Positions 1 through 7,869 of a DNA stretch of 64,000 nt are shown piece after piece. Position 1 is the first letter of the stretch, and each line of letters begins with the position of its first letter. The stretch is from contig JAHDLB010000025.1 in assembly GCA_018432315.1 (NCBI GenBank), forward strand, positions 268,424 through 332,423, read 5' to 3'. This stretch comes from Anaerolineae bacterium. GTDB lineage: Bacteria > Chloroflexota > Anaerolineae > Aggregatilineales > Aggregatilineaceae. The notes beneath the pieces were generated by a model. That model made no database searches, was not told the origin of the DNA, and was given only the letters and a program-made list of their open reading frames with translations. A program made the translations under genes and the position numbers.

Positions 1-1397
1 GCGACCGCTGGCTGGAGGCGCTCGCCCGCGACGTGGAGCGCGATCCGGCCCACCCAATCGAGCTGACGCTGCGCCGCGTGGCCCTGTTCTGGGAGCCGGT
101 CGAGCACAGCGACTCCGAGATGATCGATTACCGGGCGACCGGGCTGGACGTCTCGCCGCTGCTGGCCGCGCTGGCGGCGAACGAGCAGGTCAACTTCCGC
201 CTGCTGATGGTCCTGGCGCTGGCCGGGTTCGGCCTGAGCGTGGCCGCGCGCGAACGCCGTTTCGCCGCGCTGCTCGTCGGGGCGGCACTGGTGCTCTACA
301 TCCTGTCGCTGGCGGCCTTCTACGTCATCGGGCGCGTGCGGATGCCGGCGGCCCCGCTTGCGCTGCTGCTGGCGGCGAGTGCGCTCACCGGCCTGTGGGG
401 GCTTCGCCGGGCGCCGCGCCGCCTGATCACGCTGGCGCTGCCCGTGCTGGCCGCCGCGCTGATCGTCACCGCCGGGGCGAACGCGCTGGCCGGGTATCTG
501 CCGCGCCCCAACATCATCGACTCCGGCGATCTCCCGTCCGATCTGGTCCGGGTCGAAGCGACGTATGCCGGCGAGATCCGCCTGTTGGGGTATGCCTATT
601 ACGACAGCAACTTTCTGCCCGGCGGCTACCTCACCTTCGAGTTGTTCTGGGAAGCGCTCCGCCAGCCGAGCAAAGATTACGTCGTGTCGATCCGCCTGGT
701 GGATCACATGAGCCAGCAGGTGCAGCAGGTCGACAACGCGGTCCTGGGGCGGCTCGGCACGCCCGAACACCCGGCCAGCCGCTGGCAGCCCGGCGACGTG
801 TTTTACGAGCGCTACCTGATCACGCTGCCCGCCGCCGGGGACGAGCCAATGAGCAGTTACGATATCCTGGTGAGCCTGTACGACTGGGACGCCGGGCAGG
901 CGCTCCCGGTCGCTGAGGCGACGGCGGGCGTGCTGGACGATCACGTCCGCCTGACGGCGGTCAGCGCCGTCACGACGCCGCTGGACGCGCCCCCGGATGG
1001 CGCGCTGGTCGCGTGGGAAGACGCCGTGAGCCTGACCGCCGTCGACTGCCGCACCACGCCGGCGGGCGAGCTGCGCGTCGATCTCGCTTGGTCCGCGCGG
1101 CGGCGCCCGCCCCAGCCGGCCCACCTGTTCATTCACGTCTGGGATGGCGACACGCTGATCGATCAGGCCGACCTCCCGCCCCACGCAATCCCGCTGGACG
1201 CGTGGCTGCCGGGGATGGCCTTCCACACGAGCTGGCGCGCGCCGGTTGCCACGGAGACGCCAACGGTCAAAATCGGCCTGTACGACGTCTTCTCGATGCG
1301 CCGCTGGGCGATTACCGGCTCGCCGAGTCTCCCGGTGGTGGATGACATCGTAGAATTGCCCTGCACACAGGAGACGCCGGCCCCAACTCAACACTAA
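1..1397 (+). CDS. C-terminal part of a membrane glycosyltransferase-like protein (GT39/PMT-like), 5' end outside window
   Basis: The reading frame is open to the first base, so the gene starts upstream; the GTG at 33 is internal. The visible part begins with a hydrophilic stretch ending LRRVALFWEP, which resembles the loop before the last membrane segments of dolichyl-phosphate-mannose-type glycosyltransferases. Three to four hydrophobic segments follow (nt about 195-475), including the FYVIGRVRMP turn typical of that family. A soluble, probably beta-rich tail of about 290 residues completes the protein and faces the outside if the topology is as in the family. Transfer of a sugar from a lipid carrier to a surface molecule is the likely role, but the catalytic N-terminus is not in view. 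The tail is unlike standard family members and could be a carbohydrate-binding or assembly domain. Confidence 0.6.
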   Translation, partial: DRWLEALARDVERDPAHPIELTLRRVALFWEPVEHSDSEMIDYRATGLDVSPLLAALAANEQVNFRLLMVLALAGFGLSVAARERRFAALLVGAALVLYILSLAAFYVIGRVRMPAAPLALLLAASALTGLWGLRRAPRRLITLALPVLAAALIVTAGANALAGYLPRPNIIDSGDLPSDLVRVEATYAGEIRLLGYAYYDSNFLPGGYLTFELFWEALRQPSKDYVVSIRLVDHMSQQVQQVDNAVLGRLGTPEHPASRWQPGDVFYERYLITLPAAGDEPMSSYDILVSLYDWDAGQALPVAEATAGVLDDHVRLTAVSAVTTPLDAPPDGALVAWEDAVSLTAVDCRTTPAGELRVDLAWSARRRPPQPAHLFIHVWDGDTLIDQADLPPHAIPLDAWLPGMAFHTSWRAPVATETPTVKIGLYDVFSMRRWAITGSPSLPVVDDIVELPCTQETPAPTQH

Positions 1398-1400
1398 GTC

Positions 1401-1428
1401 TTGAATTCGGCGCTGTCGCTGTTACAAT
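1401..1428 (+). promoter_or_regulatory. Candidate sigma70-type promoter upstream of the 1461 gene
   Basis: TTGAAT at 1401-1406, 16-base spacer, TACAAT at 1423-1428. It lies just past the stop of the preceding gene and would start transcription about 25 bases before the ATG at 1461. Seen in sequence; activity is inferred. Confidence 0.55.
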
Positions 1429-1460
1429 TGCTTATCCTGATCAATTACACCTAAAGTCTC

Positions 1461-2645
1461 ATGCAGATAATCCGCGCATCAAATCATCTCACCATCGAAC
1501 TCAGCCCTACGACGTGGCGGCTGATGAACGGCTCGCAGTCGCCCGGCCTGTCCGAAACGCGCCCCATGCTGGTCGAAGCCCGCGAAGACGGCGTCTACTT
1601 CTCCGGCGATTTTTGCCGGGCGCGCCACCTGCCGGAAGATGGCCCGCTGGCGCCGGCGGACATCAAGCGCGTGGTGGTCGGTTGGGCGCCCGAAACGCAG
1701 AACTGGCACCTGGGGCTGCTGCTGGCCGCCCCGCCCGGCTCCGGCGAAAAAATGCGCTGGTGCGGGCTGGCAAACTGGCCGAGCGGCCCGGTCGACGAAT
1801 ATGCCGGCGAAGCCGCCACCGCCGGGCGGGCGCTGGCGGAGGTGATCGCGCGGCCCTTCCACCTCGTGCCCCCACCCGCCGAAGCGGGGCACGCGCCGCC
1901 CGCCGAGCCGGTATCGGCCACGCAGCCGATCGAGATCACCGCGCCGATGGCCGCGGTCGAGCCGCTCGTCCCCAGCGTCACGCCCCAGGAGCCGCCCTTC
2001 GAGTTCGAGGATTGGGCCCTGGCAGCCACGCCCGGCGGGCTGGTGTGGCAGCGGCGCGGCGGCTGGGTCGTGGGGATGGCGTTCCGCGCTGCCGGGTTCT
2101 TCGCGCTGGCGCTGCTGTTCGTCATTCTGAGCGTCGGCACGCAGGTCAGCGGGCTGGCGACCGTCAACCCGGAATGGCTGCCCTGGGTCGGGCTGGGAGT
2201 GGCCGTCGTGCTGGCGATCAGCGCCGTGCGCACCTTCGCCGCCCTGCTGGGCAATACCAACGTCATCATCGACACCACGCGGCGCGAAATCCGCAGCCAG
2301 GGGCGCTTTTCGACGCGCGTCAAATGGAGCCTGGCCTTCGATTCGGTGGATTACGTCCTGCTCTCGCAGACGCCCCCGCGCCAGCAGGGGGGCGCCAAAG
2401 ACGGCGACGCGGTGCGCATCGCCCAGGAAGTCTGGCTGCACCTCTACGACGGCGACCGGTTCTGGCCGGTGGTCGATCTAGGGCGCGTCGAGGGCAAATC
2501 GCACACCTGGGAGGCCATCCGCCCCTTGCAGAAAAAACCGGGCCGCCGCGCGCTGCGCCTGGCCGATTACGACACGCCCGCCCACCACGCGGCCCACGTC
2601 ATGGCCCGGACCATCGAAACCGGCCTGTGGCTCGATATCCGTTGA
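1461..2645 (+). CDS. Two-TM membrane protein of unknown function with possible PH-like domain
   Basis: 394 residues starting at ATG 1461; no strong ribosome binding site is visible, and the upstream promoter leaves only a short leader. The N-terminal 125 residues look soluble and start with a beta-rich segment. Residues about 130-185 are Pro/Glu/Ala-rich and probably flexible. Two hydrophobic helices (about residues 210-232 and 240-265) form a hairpin, and the rest is soluble and contains IIDTTRREI followed by short beta strands, a pattern seen in bacterial PH-like (bPH2) domains after a TM hairpin. That similarity is inferred from pattern only. I do not recognise the family and infer no function. 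The gene is flanked by its own promoter and by another promoter downstream, so it is probably monocistronic. Confidence 0.75.
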   Translation: MQIIRASNHLTIELSPTTWRLMNGSQSPGLSETRPMLVEAREDGVYFSGDFCRARHLPEDGPLAPADIKRVVVGWAPETQNWHLGLLLAAPPGSGEKMRWCGLANWPSGPVDEYAGEAATAGRALAEVIARPFHLVPPPAEAGHAPPAEPVSATQPIEITAPMAAVEPLVPSVTPQEPPFEFEDWALAATPGGLVWQRRGGWVVGMAFRAAGFFALALLFVILSVGTQVSGLATVNPEWLPWVGLGVAVVLAISAVRTFAALLGNTNVIIDTTRREIRSQGRFSTRVKWSLAFDSVDYVLLSQTPPRQQGGAKDGDAVRIAQEVWLHLYDGDRFWPVVDLGRVEGKSHTWEAIRPLQKKPGRRALRLADYDTPAHHAAHVMARTIETGLWLDIR

Positions 2646-2656
2646 TGGCGCCGGCT

Positions 2657-2685
2657 TTGACATCGCCCCGGCGCCATGCTACGAT
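2657..2685 (+). promoter_or_regulatory. Strong candidate sigma70-type promoter
   Basis: Perfect TTGACA at 2657-2662, 17-base spacer, TACGAT at 2680-2685. It would drive the gene starting at 2728 and probably the M42 peptidase trio behind it. The -10 box is about 40 bases from the chosen ATG. Confidence 0.7.
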
Positions 2686-2727
2686 CCGCCCCAGGTTGTG
2701 GGGGGCCTGGCGAGAGATAACAACACT

Positions 2728-3273
2728 ATGGGCTTCGATCCCTTTTCGCGAATGACGGACAGCCGGCAGACGACGCGCATGGTCTTGCTGGCGATCATCC
2801 TGGTGACGCTGCCGTGCTACTGTCTGGGGGCGGTCATGCTCGCCTACGCGCCAGAAAGCGCCCCCCGCCGCACGAGCATCCCGACGAATGCCACGCTGGG
2901 CGGCGCGACGGCGTCCCCGCGCACGACCGCGACGTTCACGCCGTTTTTCACCGGCACGTTCACGCCGTTCGGCAACCAGTTGGGCGCCACGCCCACCCAG
3001 ATCTACCTGATCCCGACGGTGCGGCTGCCCACCCTCACGCCGACCCCATTCCCCACGCTGACACCCTTCCCCACCGCCACGACGGCGCCGACGCTCACCG
3101 TGCCGCCGACGGCGACGCTGGCCCCATCGGCCACGCCGACGAACACGGAGCCGCCGCCAACCGACGCGCCACCACCTACCGACGCACCACCGCCGACGGA
3201 TCCGCCGCCGCCCACGGACGCGCCGCCGCCGACCGACGCGCCGGTCGAGACTCCAACGCAAGAAACGTTGTGA
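2728..3273 (+). CDS. Single-pass membrane protein with Thr/Pro-rich tail
   Basis: 181 residues from ATG 2728, chosen over an in-frame GTG at 2698 because GAGAG lies about 11 bases upstream. A short basic N-terminus is followed by one hydrophobic helix (about residues 18-42). The rest is low-complexity, rich in Thr, Pro and Ala, and ends in repeats of PPTDAP type. This is the make-up of an extracytoplasmic stalk or cell-wall spacer anchored by an uncleaved signal sequence. No enzyme motif is present. It sits 28 bases before the M42 peptidase genes, behind the strong promoter at 2657, so it may be their first operon member, but a functional link is only inferred. Confidence 0.7.
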   Translation: MGFDPFSRMTDSRQTTRMVLLAIILVTLPCYCLGAVMLAYAPESAPRRTSIPTNATLGGATASPRTTATFTPFFTGTFTPFGNQLGATPTQIYLIPTVRLPTLTPTPFPTLTPFPTATTAPTLTVPPTATLAPSATPTNTEPPPTDAPPPTDAPPPTDPPPPTDAPPPTDAPVETPTQETL

Positions 3274-3301
3274 TCGATTTTGCCGTGTCAGGACGACGAA
3301 C

Positions 3302-4381
3302 ATGCCGCTGGACCTGAAAGCACATATCAAACATCTGAGCGGGCTGGCCGCCCCGTCAGGTTATGAGGAGGCCGCCCGCGACGCGATCCGCGAAGCGTGG
3401 GCCGGCCTCGCGGACACCTTCGAGGTGGACGGTCTGGGCAACCTGATCGCCACCAAGACTGGCAGCGGGCCGGAACCGCGCCGCAAAGTCATGCTGTGCG
3501 CCCACATGGACGAGATCGGCCTGATCGTCGCCGAGATCCGCGACGGGTTCATCCGCGCCGCGATGCTCGGCGGCATCGACTCGCGCGTGCTGCTCAGCCA
3601 GCCGGTGCTGGTCCATGGCCGGCGGGTGCTGCCCGGCGTCTTCGGGGCCGCGCCGCCGCACATGTCCCGCCGCCGCACCGAGTACCCGACGCTCGATGAC
3701 CTGTGGATCGACGTGGGGCTGCCGGGCGAGGACGTGGCCGCGCTGGTCCGCGTCGGCGACGTGATCACCTTCGACGCGCCCGCCATCGAGTTGAAAGGCG
3801 ACCGCCTGGCCGGGAAGTCGTTCGACAACCGCGTGTCGGTGGCGGCGATCACCGTCTGCCTGGAGGAACTCGCGGCGCGCCAGCACGCCTGGGACGTGGT
3901 GGCGGTAGCGTCGGTGCAGGAGGAGGTTGGCAGCCACGGCGCGATCACGGCGGCGTACAAGGTCCAGCCGGACATCGCCATCGCCATCGACGGCAACTTC
4001 GCGGCCCAGGCCGGGGCCAACGACGACGAGACGTTCAAGCTGGGCGACGGCCCGGTGCTCGGGCGCGGGCCGAACTTCCACCCGCAGTTGTTCAAGCACG
4101 CGCGCGAGGTCGCCAAATTTGAGGAATTCAAGCACCAGATCGAGGCCCTGCCCGGCAGCAGCGGCACCGACGCCTGGCTGATCCAGGTCAGCCGCGAGGG
4201 CGTGCCCAGCCTGTTGATCAGCATCCCCATGCGCAACATGCACACGCCGGTCGAGGTGATCGACGTGCGGGACGTGCGCCGGACCGGGCGCTGGATGGCG
4301 GCGCTGATCGCGGGGATGGGGCCGGATTTCCTGGACACGATCGCGTGGCCCGAAACCCTCTCTGAGAAAGGCGAATCATGA
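3302..4381 (+). CDS. M42 family metallo-aminopeptidase (first of three)
   Basis: 359 residues, the usual length for the M42 (glutamyl/leucyl aminopeptidase, FrvX/YsdC/TET) family. These enzymes use two divalent metals to remove N-terminal residues from peptides, and known members form cytosolic tetrahedral dodecamers. Expected ligands and catalytic residues are visible in order: AHMDEIGL (His, near residue 67), KSFDNR (bridging Asp), VQEEVGSHGA (catalytic Glu-Glu), AIDGNF (Asp), SGTDAW, and MHTPVE (C-terminal His). The ATG at 3302 follows an AGGACG site. The stop overlaps the next start as ATGA, so translation of the two is probably coupled. Residues around the third ligand differ from the other two copies, suggesting a different specificity. 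Confidence 0.9.
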   Translation: MPLDLKAHIKHLSGLAAPSGYEEAARDAIREAWAGLADTFEVDGLGNLIATKTGSGPEPRRKVMLCAHMDEIGLIVAEIRDGFIRAAMLGGIDSRVLLSQPVLVHGRRVLPGVFGAAPPHMSRRRTEYPTLDDLWIDVGLPGEDVAALVRVGDVITFDAPAIELKGDRLAGKSFDNRVSVAAITVCLEELAARQHAWDVVAVASVQEEVGSHGAITAAYKVQPDIAIAIDGNFAAQAGANDDETFKLGDGPVLGRGPNFHPQLFKHAREVAKFEEFKHQIEALPGSSGTDAWLIQVSREGVPSLLISIPMRNMHTPVEVIDVRDVRRTGRWMAALIAGMGPDFLDTIAWPETLSEKGES

Positions 4382-5409
4382 TCCTGCGCGAATTGAGCAA
4401 CGCGATCGGCGTGTCCAGCGACGAGGGCGCCGTGCGCCAGCTCATCCTGGACGCCATCCGCGACACCGTCGACGACATCCGCATCGACGCCCTGGGCAAC
4501 GTGTTGGGCGTCCGGCGCGGGACCGGGCAGGTGGACCTGCGCGTGATGGCCGCCGCTCACATGGACGAGGTGGGCATGATGGTCTTCGGCTACGACGGCG
4601 ACGGCGGCATCCGTTTTCGCGCGGTGGGCGGCCTGGACGCGCGCATCCTGCCCGGCACGCGCGTGCTCGTCGGCCCGGACCGCATCCCCGGCGTTATTCA
4701 GTGGGTGCCCATCCATCAGAACACAGACACCAAGACCGTGCCCATCGAGCGGCTGCGGATCGACATCGGCGCGGCCAACCGCGAGGCAGCCCAGAGCGCC
4801 GCCGAGCCCGGCGACCTGATCGCGTTCGACTCGCCGTTCACCGAGCTGGGGCCGACCGTGCGCGGCAAGGCACTCGACGACCGGGCGGGCTGCGCCTCGC
4901 TGATCGCGCTGGTGCAGGGCGAGCCGTTCCCATTCGACCTGCACGTCGCCTTCACCGTGCAGGAAGAAGTCGGGCTGCGCGGGGCGCGGGTGGCGGCCAA
5001 CGCCATCCGGCCCGACGTGGCTTTCGTGCTCGAAACGACCGCCTGCCACGACCTGCCCGAAGACCCCGACGAGCCGGACCAGACGACGATCACGCAGTTG
5101 GGCGGCGGTCCGGCGATCACCGTGGCCGACCACAGCATGATCAGCGATCCGCGCCTGGTGCGCCACCTGGTTCGCGTGGGCGAGGCCGAGGGCATCCCGC
5201 ACCAGTTCCGCTCGCCGCAGCACGCCGGCGGCACCGACGCCGGGGTCATTCACCGCGCGCGGGCGGGCGTGCCGAGCGTCGTGGTCGCCAACCCCTGCCG
5301 CTACATTCACGGGCCGCACTCGATCATGAGCCTGTCCGATTTCGAGAATCAGAGCCGGCTGCTGCGCGCCGCGTGGATGGCGCTCACGCCGTCCGTGTTG
5401 GAAAGGTGA
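4378..5409 (+). CDS. M42 family metallo-aminopeptidase (second of three)
   Basis: 343 residues, complete. Metal and catalytic motifs are AHMDEVGM, KALDDRAGC, VQEEVGLRGA, LETTACHD (Glu in place of the Asp of the first copy, as in some M42 members), GGTDAG and YIHGPHS. The start overlaps the stop of the upstream copy by four bases. The family acts as a cytosolic di-metal aminopeptidase on peptides released by proteasome-like or Lon/Clp proteases. The difference Asp versus Glu at the third ligand is known to go with acidic versus neutral residue preference in related di-zinc peptidases, so this copy may cleave different N-terminal residues. That last point is inference. Confidence 0.9.
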   Translation: MILRELSNAIGVSSDEGAVRQLILDAIRDTVDDIRIDALGNVLGVRRGTGQVDLRVMAAAHMDEVGMMVFGYDGDGGIRFRAVGGLDARILPGTRVLVGPDRIPGVIQWVPIHQNTDTKTVPIERLRIDIGAANREAAQSAAEPGDLIAFDSPFTELGPTVRGKALDDRAGCASLIALVQGEPFPFDLHVAFTVQEEVGLRGARVAANAIRPDVAFVLETTACHDLPEDPDEPDQTTITQLGGGPAITVADHSMISDPRLVRHLVRVGEAEGIPHQFRSPQHAGGTDAGVIHRARAGVPSVVVANPCRYIHGPHSIMSLSDFENQSRLLRAAWMALTPSVLER

Positions 5410-5414
5410 CTGCT

Positions 5415-6410
5415 GTGGAAACACTGATCAAGAAACTGGCCGAAGCCTGGGGGCCGTCCGGGTTCGAGCACCAGGTGCGCGACCTGATCCGCGAGGAAGT
5501 CGCGCCGCTGGCCGACGCGATCACCGTCGATCCGCTCGGCAACCTGATCTGCCGGGTCGGGGACGGGGACGCGCGCGTGATGGTCGCCGCGCATATGGAC
5601 GAGCTGGGCGTCATCGTCAGCCACATCGACCGCCAGGGCTACGCCCGCTTTGCCAGCCTGGGCACGCTGCTGCCCGGCACGCTGCTCGGCGCGCGGGTGC
5701 GCTTCGAAAACGGCGTGATCGCCAACATCGGCGTCGAAAACCAGTACACCCGGCGGCGCGATCTGCCAACCTTCGACGGGTTCTTCATCGACATCAGCCA
5801 GGACGCGGACGGCAGCGCCCCGGTCCAGGTGGGCGATCCGGGCGCGTTCGTGCGCGAGGTGGTGTGGCGCGGCGAGCGCGTGGTGGGCAAGGCCCTCGAC
5901 GACCGGCTGGGCTGCGCCGTCCAGATCGAGGCCATGCGCCGCCTGAAAGACCAGGGCACGCCGCATACCGTCTATTTCGTGTTCACCGTGCAGGAAGAGG
6001 TCGGCTCGCGCGGGGCGCGCCCGGCAGGCTACGGGGTGGAGCCGCACCTCGCCATCGCGGTGGACGTGTCGCCCGCCGGTGACGTCCCCAAGCCGAAGGA
6101 TGCCGGGATCAGCCTGGGCGGCGGCGCCGTGATCAAGGTGCGCGATACCCGTCATATCGTCCCGGCGCCGGTCAAAAACCTGATGATCCGGCGGGCCGAG
6201 GAGCGCGGCATTCCCTATCAACTTGAAGTGATGACGCTGGGATCAACGGATGGCGCGGAGATTCAGCTTGCGCGGTCGGGGGTGCCCACGGGCGCGGTCG
6301 GGATTCCGGCGCGCTACGTCCACACTCAGAGCGAAACGGCGGACCGGCGCGACATTCAGGCCGCGATCGATCTGCTGGTCGCCATCCTGAGCGAGCCTGT
6401 CGAGCTGTAG
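5415..6410 (+). CDS. M42 family metallo-aminopeptidase (third of three)
   Basis: 331 residues from GTG 5415, chosen because GAAAGG lies eight bases upstream; a second GTG at 5406 overlapping the previous stop is the alternative. Motifs AHMDELGV, KALDDRLGC, VQEEVGSRGA, AVDVSPAGD, GSTDGAE and YVHTQSE are all in the expected order and spacing, so the copy should be catalytically competent. It is clearly paralogous to the two upstream genes yet diverged along its whole length. Three consecutive, translationally linked M42 genes suggest either a set with complementary specificity or a mixed-subunit particle. The gene ends 40 bases from the convergent SHOCT-motif gene. Confidence 0.9.
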   Translation: METLIKKLAEAWGPSGFEHQVRDLIREEVAPLADAITVDPLGNLICRVGDGDARVMVAAHMDELGVIVSHIDRQGYARFASLGTLLPGTLLGARVRFENGVIANIGVENQYTRRRDLPTFDGFFIDISQDADGSAPVQVGDPGAFVREVVWRGERVVGKALDDRLGCAVQIEAMRRLKDQGTPHTVYFVFTVQEEVGSRGARPAGYGVEPHLAIAVDVSPAGDVPKPKDAGISLGGGAVIKVRDTRHIVPAPVKNLMIRRAEERGIPYQLEVMTLGSTDGAEIQLARSGVPTGAVGIPARYVHTQSETADRRDIQAAIDLLVAILSEPVEL

Positions 6411-6450
6411 GACCGGGCGCAGAGGGGCGCAGCCCGGCGGGTTTGCGCCC

Positions 6451-6825
6451 TCATTCCACCCACACCTCGACGCGCTCGCCGCTCTCCAAGTCCTCGATAT
6501 CGACCAGCTTGCCGCTGGCGCCCCCCTTGATGGCATCCATGATCACGTCGTAGTTCACGTCAGCGTTGGCCGGGGTGAACCGCGCGCCGAGCTTCACGCC
6601 CACGTTCACCAGGCTCATCGGGATGTTGACGTTGACTTTCGTCTTGCCGCTGCGCAGGTCCGTGATCCGGACGCGCAGCAGGCGCGGATCGTGGGCCGGC
6701 GGTGGCGGCGGGGTAGGCCGCCCGCCCCGGCTGAGCGCCTGGAGCAGGTTGGCGCCTTCCTCGGCGCTGACTTTGCCTTCCTGGATCATCTGCAGGATCC
6801 GCATTCGCTCTTCAGAAGTGGTCAT
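6451..6825 (-). CDS. SHOCT/YvlB-N-type small protein, last gene of the DUF2089 cluster
   Basis: 124 residues. The N-terminal 35 residues form a helical motif (RMRILQMIQEG then EEGANLLQAL) of the SHOCT-like type found at the ends of YvlB/LiaX proteins. A short Pro-rich linker follows. The C-terminal 75 residues contain TDLRSGKTKVNVNIP and LVNVGVKLGARF and are homologous to the protein encoded at 9037-9483, so the two are paralogues. No signal peptide or membrane helix, so it is probably cytosolic. AAAGGAAA lies upstream of the ATG at 6825, 42 bases behind the GNAT gene. Biochemical role unknown; a protein-protein docking function is inferred from the shared motif. Confidence 0.8.
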   Translation of the reverse strand: MTTSEERMRILQMIQEGKVSAEEGANLLQALSRGGRPTPPPPPAHDPRLLRVRITDLRSGKTKVNVNIPMSLVNVGVKLGARFTPANADVNYDVIMDAIKGGASGKLVDIEDLESGERVEVWVE

Positions 6826-6867
6826 ACTTGTCGTTTCCTTTCCAGCCGGGCCGCAGGCGCGCCGGGC

Positions 6868-7860
6868 TTATGGCTGCCAGATCATGTGCACCAGGGTGCG
6901 CTCTGGCCTGAAATGAAATCCGCGCAGCGCCTCGCTCGCCGCGACGTCGTCGTCAGGATGCTCGGTGACCAGCGGCTGCGCCCAGCCGCCCGCCCGCCGG
7001 ATCAGGCTCGCCAGCAGCGGAGTTTCCAGCTCGCCCGCCCGTTCGGGACGCACCAGCAAATCGAACAGGGCCGTCGAGCAGCCCAGTCGCGTCTCGAACC
7101 GCAGCGCTGCGTCGAATGCCCCATCCGCGCCGGGCAGAATCCACGTCGTCACGCTCCGCCCGCTGAGCAACCGCCCCAGGGCGGGCCAGCGTCCCGGACG
7201 CAGCCCAGGCAGGTCGTTGGGGCGCAGCCAGCCCATGCCGCCGCGCTCGTTGGGCCGGACGCGCTCGGCCAGCGCCAGCAGGTCTCGTGACTCAACGCGC
7301 CGCACGGGCCGGACCGGCAGCGGCGGCGCGTCGCCCTCCGGCAGGCGCAGGCGTGTCGCGCGGCGCCAGCGGGTGAACGTGCGCTGCTCCGTGAAGCCCA
7401 ACTGCGCGTATAGCGTCCGCGCGCCGTCATTGTCGGCGTCGACTTGTAGGACGGCGAACGTCCCCCGCTGCGCGACCAGGTCGAGCGCCGCGTGCATCAA
7501 CTGGCGGGCGATTCCCCGCCGCCGGTAGTCCGGATGTACGGCAACGTTGGCGATAATCCAGCCGCTGCCATAGCCTGCCGGGGTCACCGAGACGTTGCCG
7601 ATCAGGCGGCCATGCTCGATCCAGACGAAACCGGTCATGACGCCCGGCACGGCAGTGCTCAGCCGGCCCAGCGCCCACACGACAGGGCCCGACCGGCTGA
7701 GCAGGCGCATCTCGTTGATGGCGGACCGCCCCGCAGCGTCCAGCGTGGGCGCGAAACAGAACTCGATCAGGTCCGCGATGTCGGCCAGATCGCGCCGCAA
7801 CTGGACCGGGCGCAGCCCGCTGGACGGGCGGTGTGCCGAAGCCAATCCCGCGGCTGACAT
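6868..7860 (-). CDS. GNAT family N-acetyltransferase
   Basis: 330 residues, about twice the length of a single GNAT domain. Residues about 20-165 contain a full GNAT core: motif A reads VAVHPDYRRRGIARQLM, followed by NDGARTLYAQLGF, the usual acetyl-CoA-binding and C-terminal strands. The second half is related in outline (a SLIRRAGGW segment and a C-terminal FHFRPERTLVHM strand) but has no clear motif A, so it may be a degenerate second GNAT domain. GGGAGGGG precedes the ATG at 7860, and the gene lies nine bases behind the DUF4097 gene, so it belongs to the same transcript. Substrate unknown; a small amine or a protein N-terminus or lysine are the possibilities. Confidence 0.85.
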   Translation of the reverse strand: MSAAGLASAHRPSSGLRPVQLRRDLADIADLIEFCFAPTLDAAGRSAINEMRLLSRSGPVVWALGRLSTAVPGVMTGFVWIEHGRLIGNVSVTPAGYGSGWIIANVAVHPDYRRRGIARQLMHAALDLVAQRGTFAVLQVDADNDGARTLYAQLGFTEQRTFTRWRRATRLRLPEGDAPPLPVRPVRRVESRDLLALAERVRPNERGGMGWLRPNDLPGLRPGRWPALGRLLSGRSVTTWILPGADGAFDAALRFETRLGCSTALFDLLVRPERAGELETPLLASLIRRAGGWAQPLVTEHPDDDVAASEALRGFHFRPERTLVHMIWQP

Positions 7861-7869
7861 ACCCCTCCC

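Noticed and set aside
3361..5424. Minus-strand frame of 687 codons opposite the M42 genes
   Set aside because: Shadow of three real peptidase genes; composition is typical of antisense frames in GC-rich DNA.
6415..6452. GC-rich hairpins between the third M42 gene and the SHOCT-type gene
   Set aside because: Several overlapping stems (GGGCGC/GCGCCC) are possible but no T-run follows in either direction, so I do not call a terminator.
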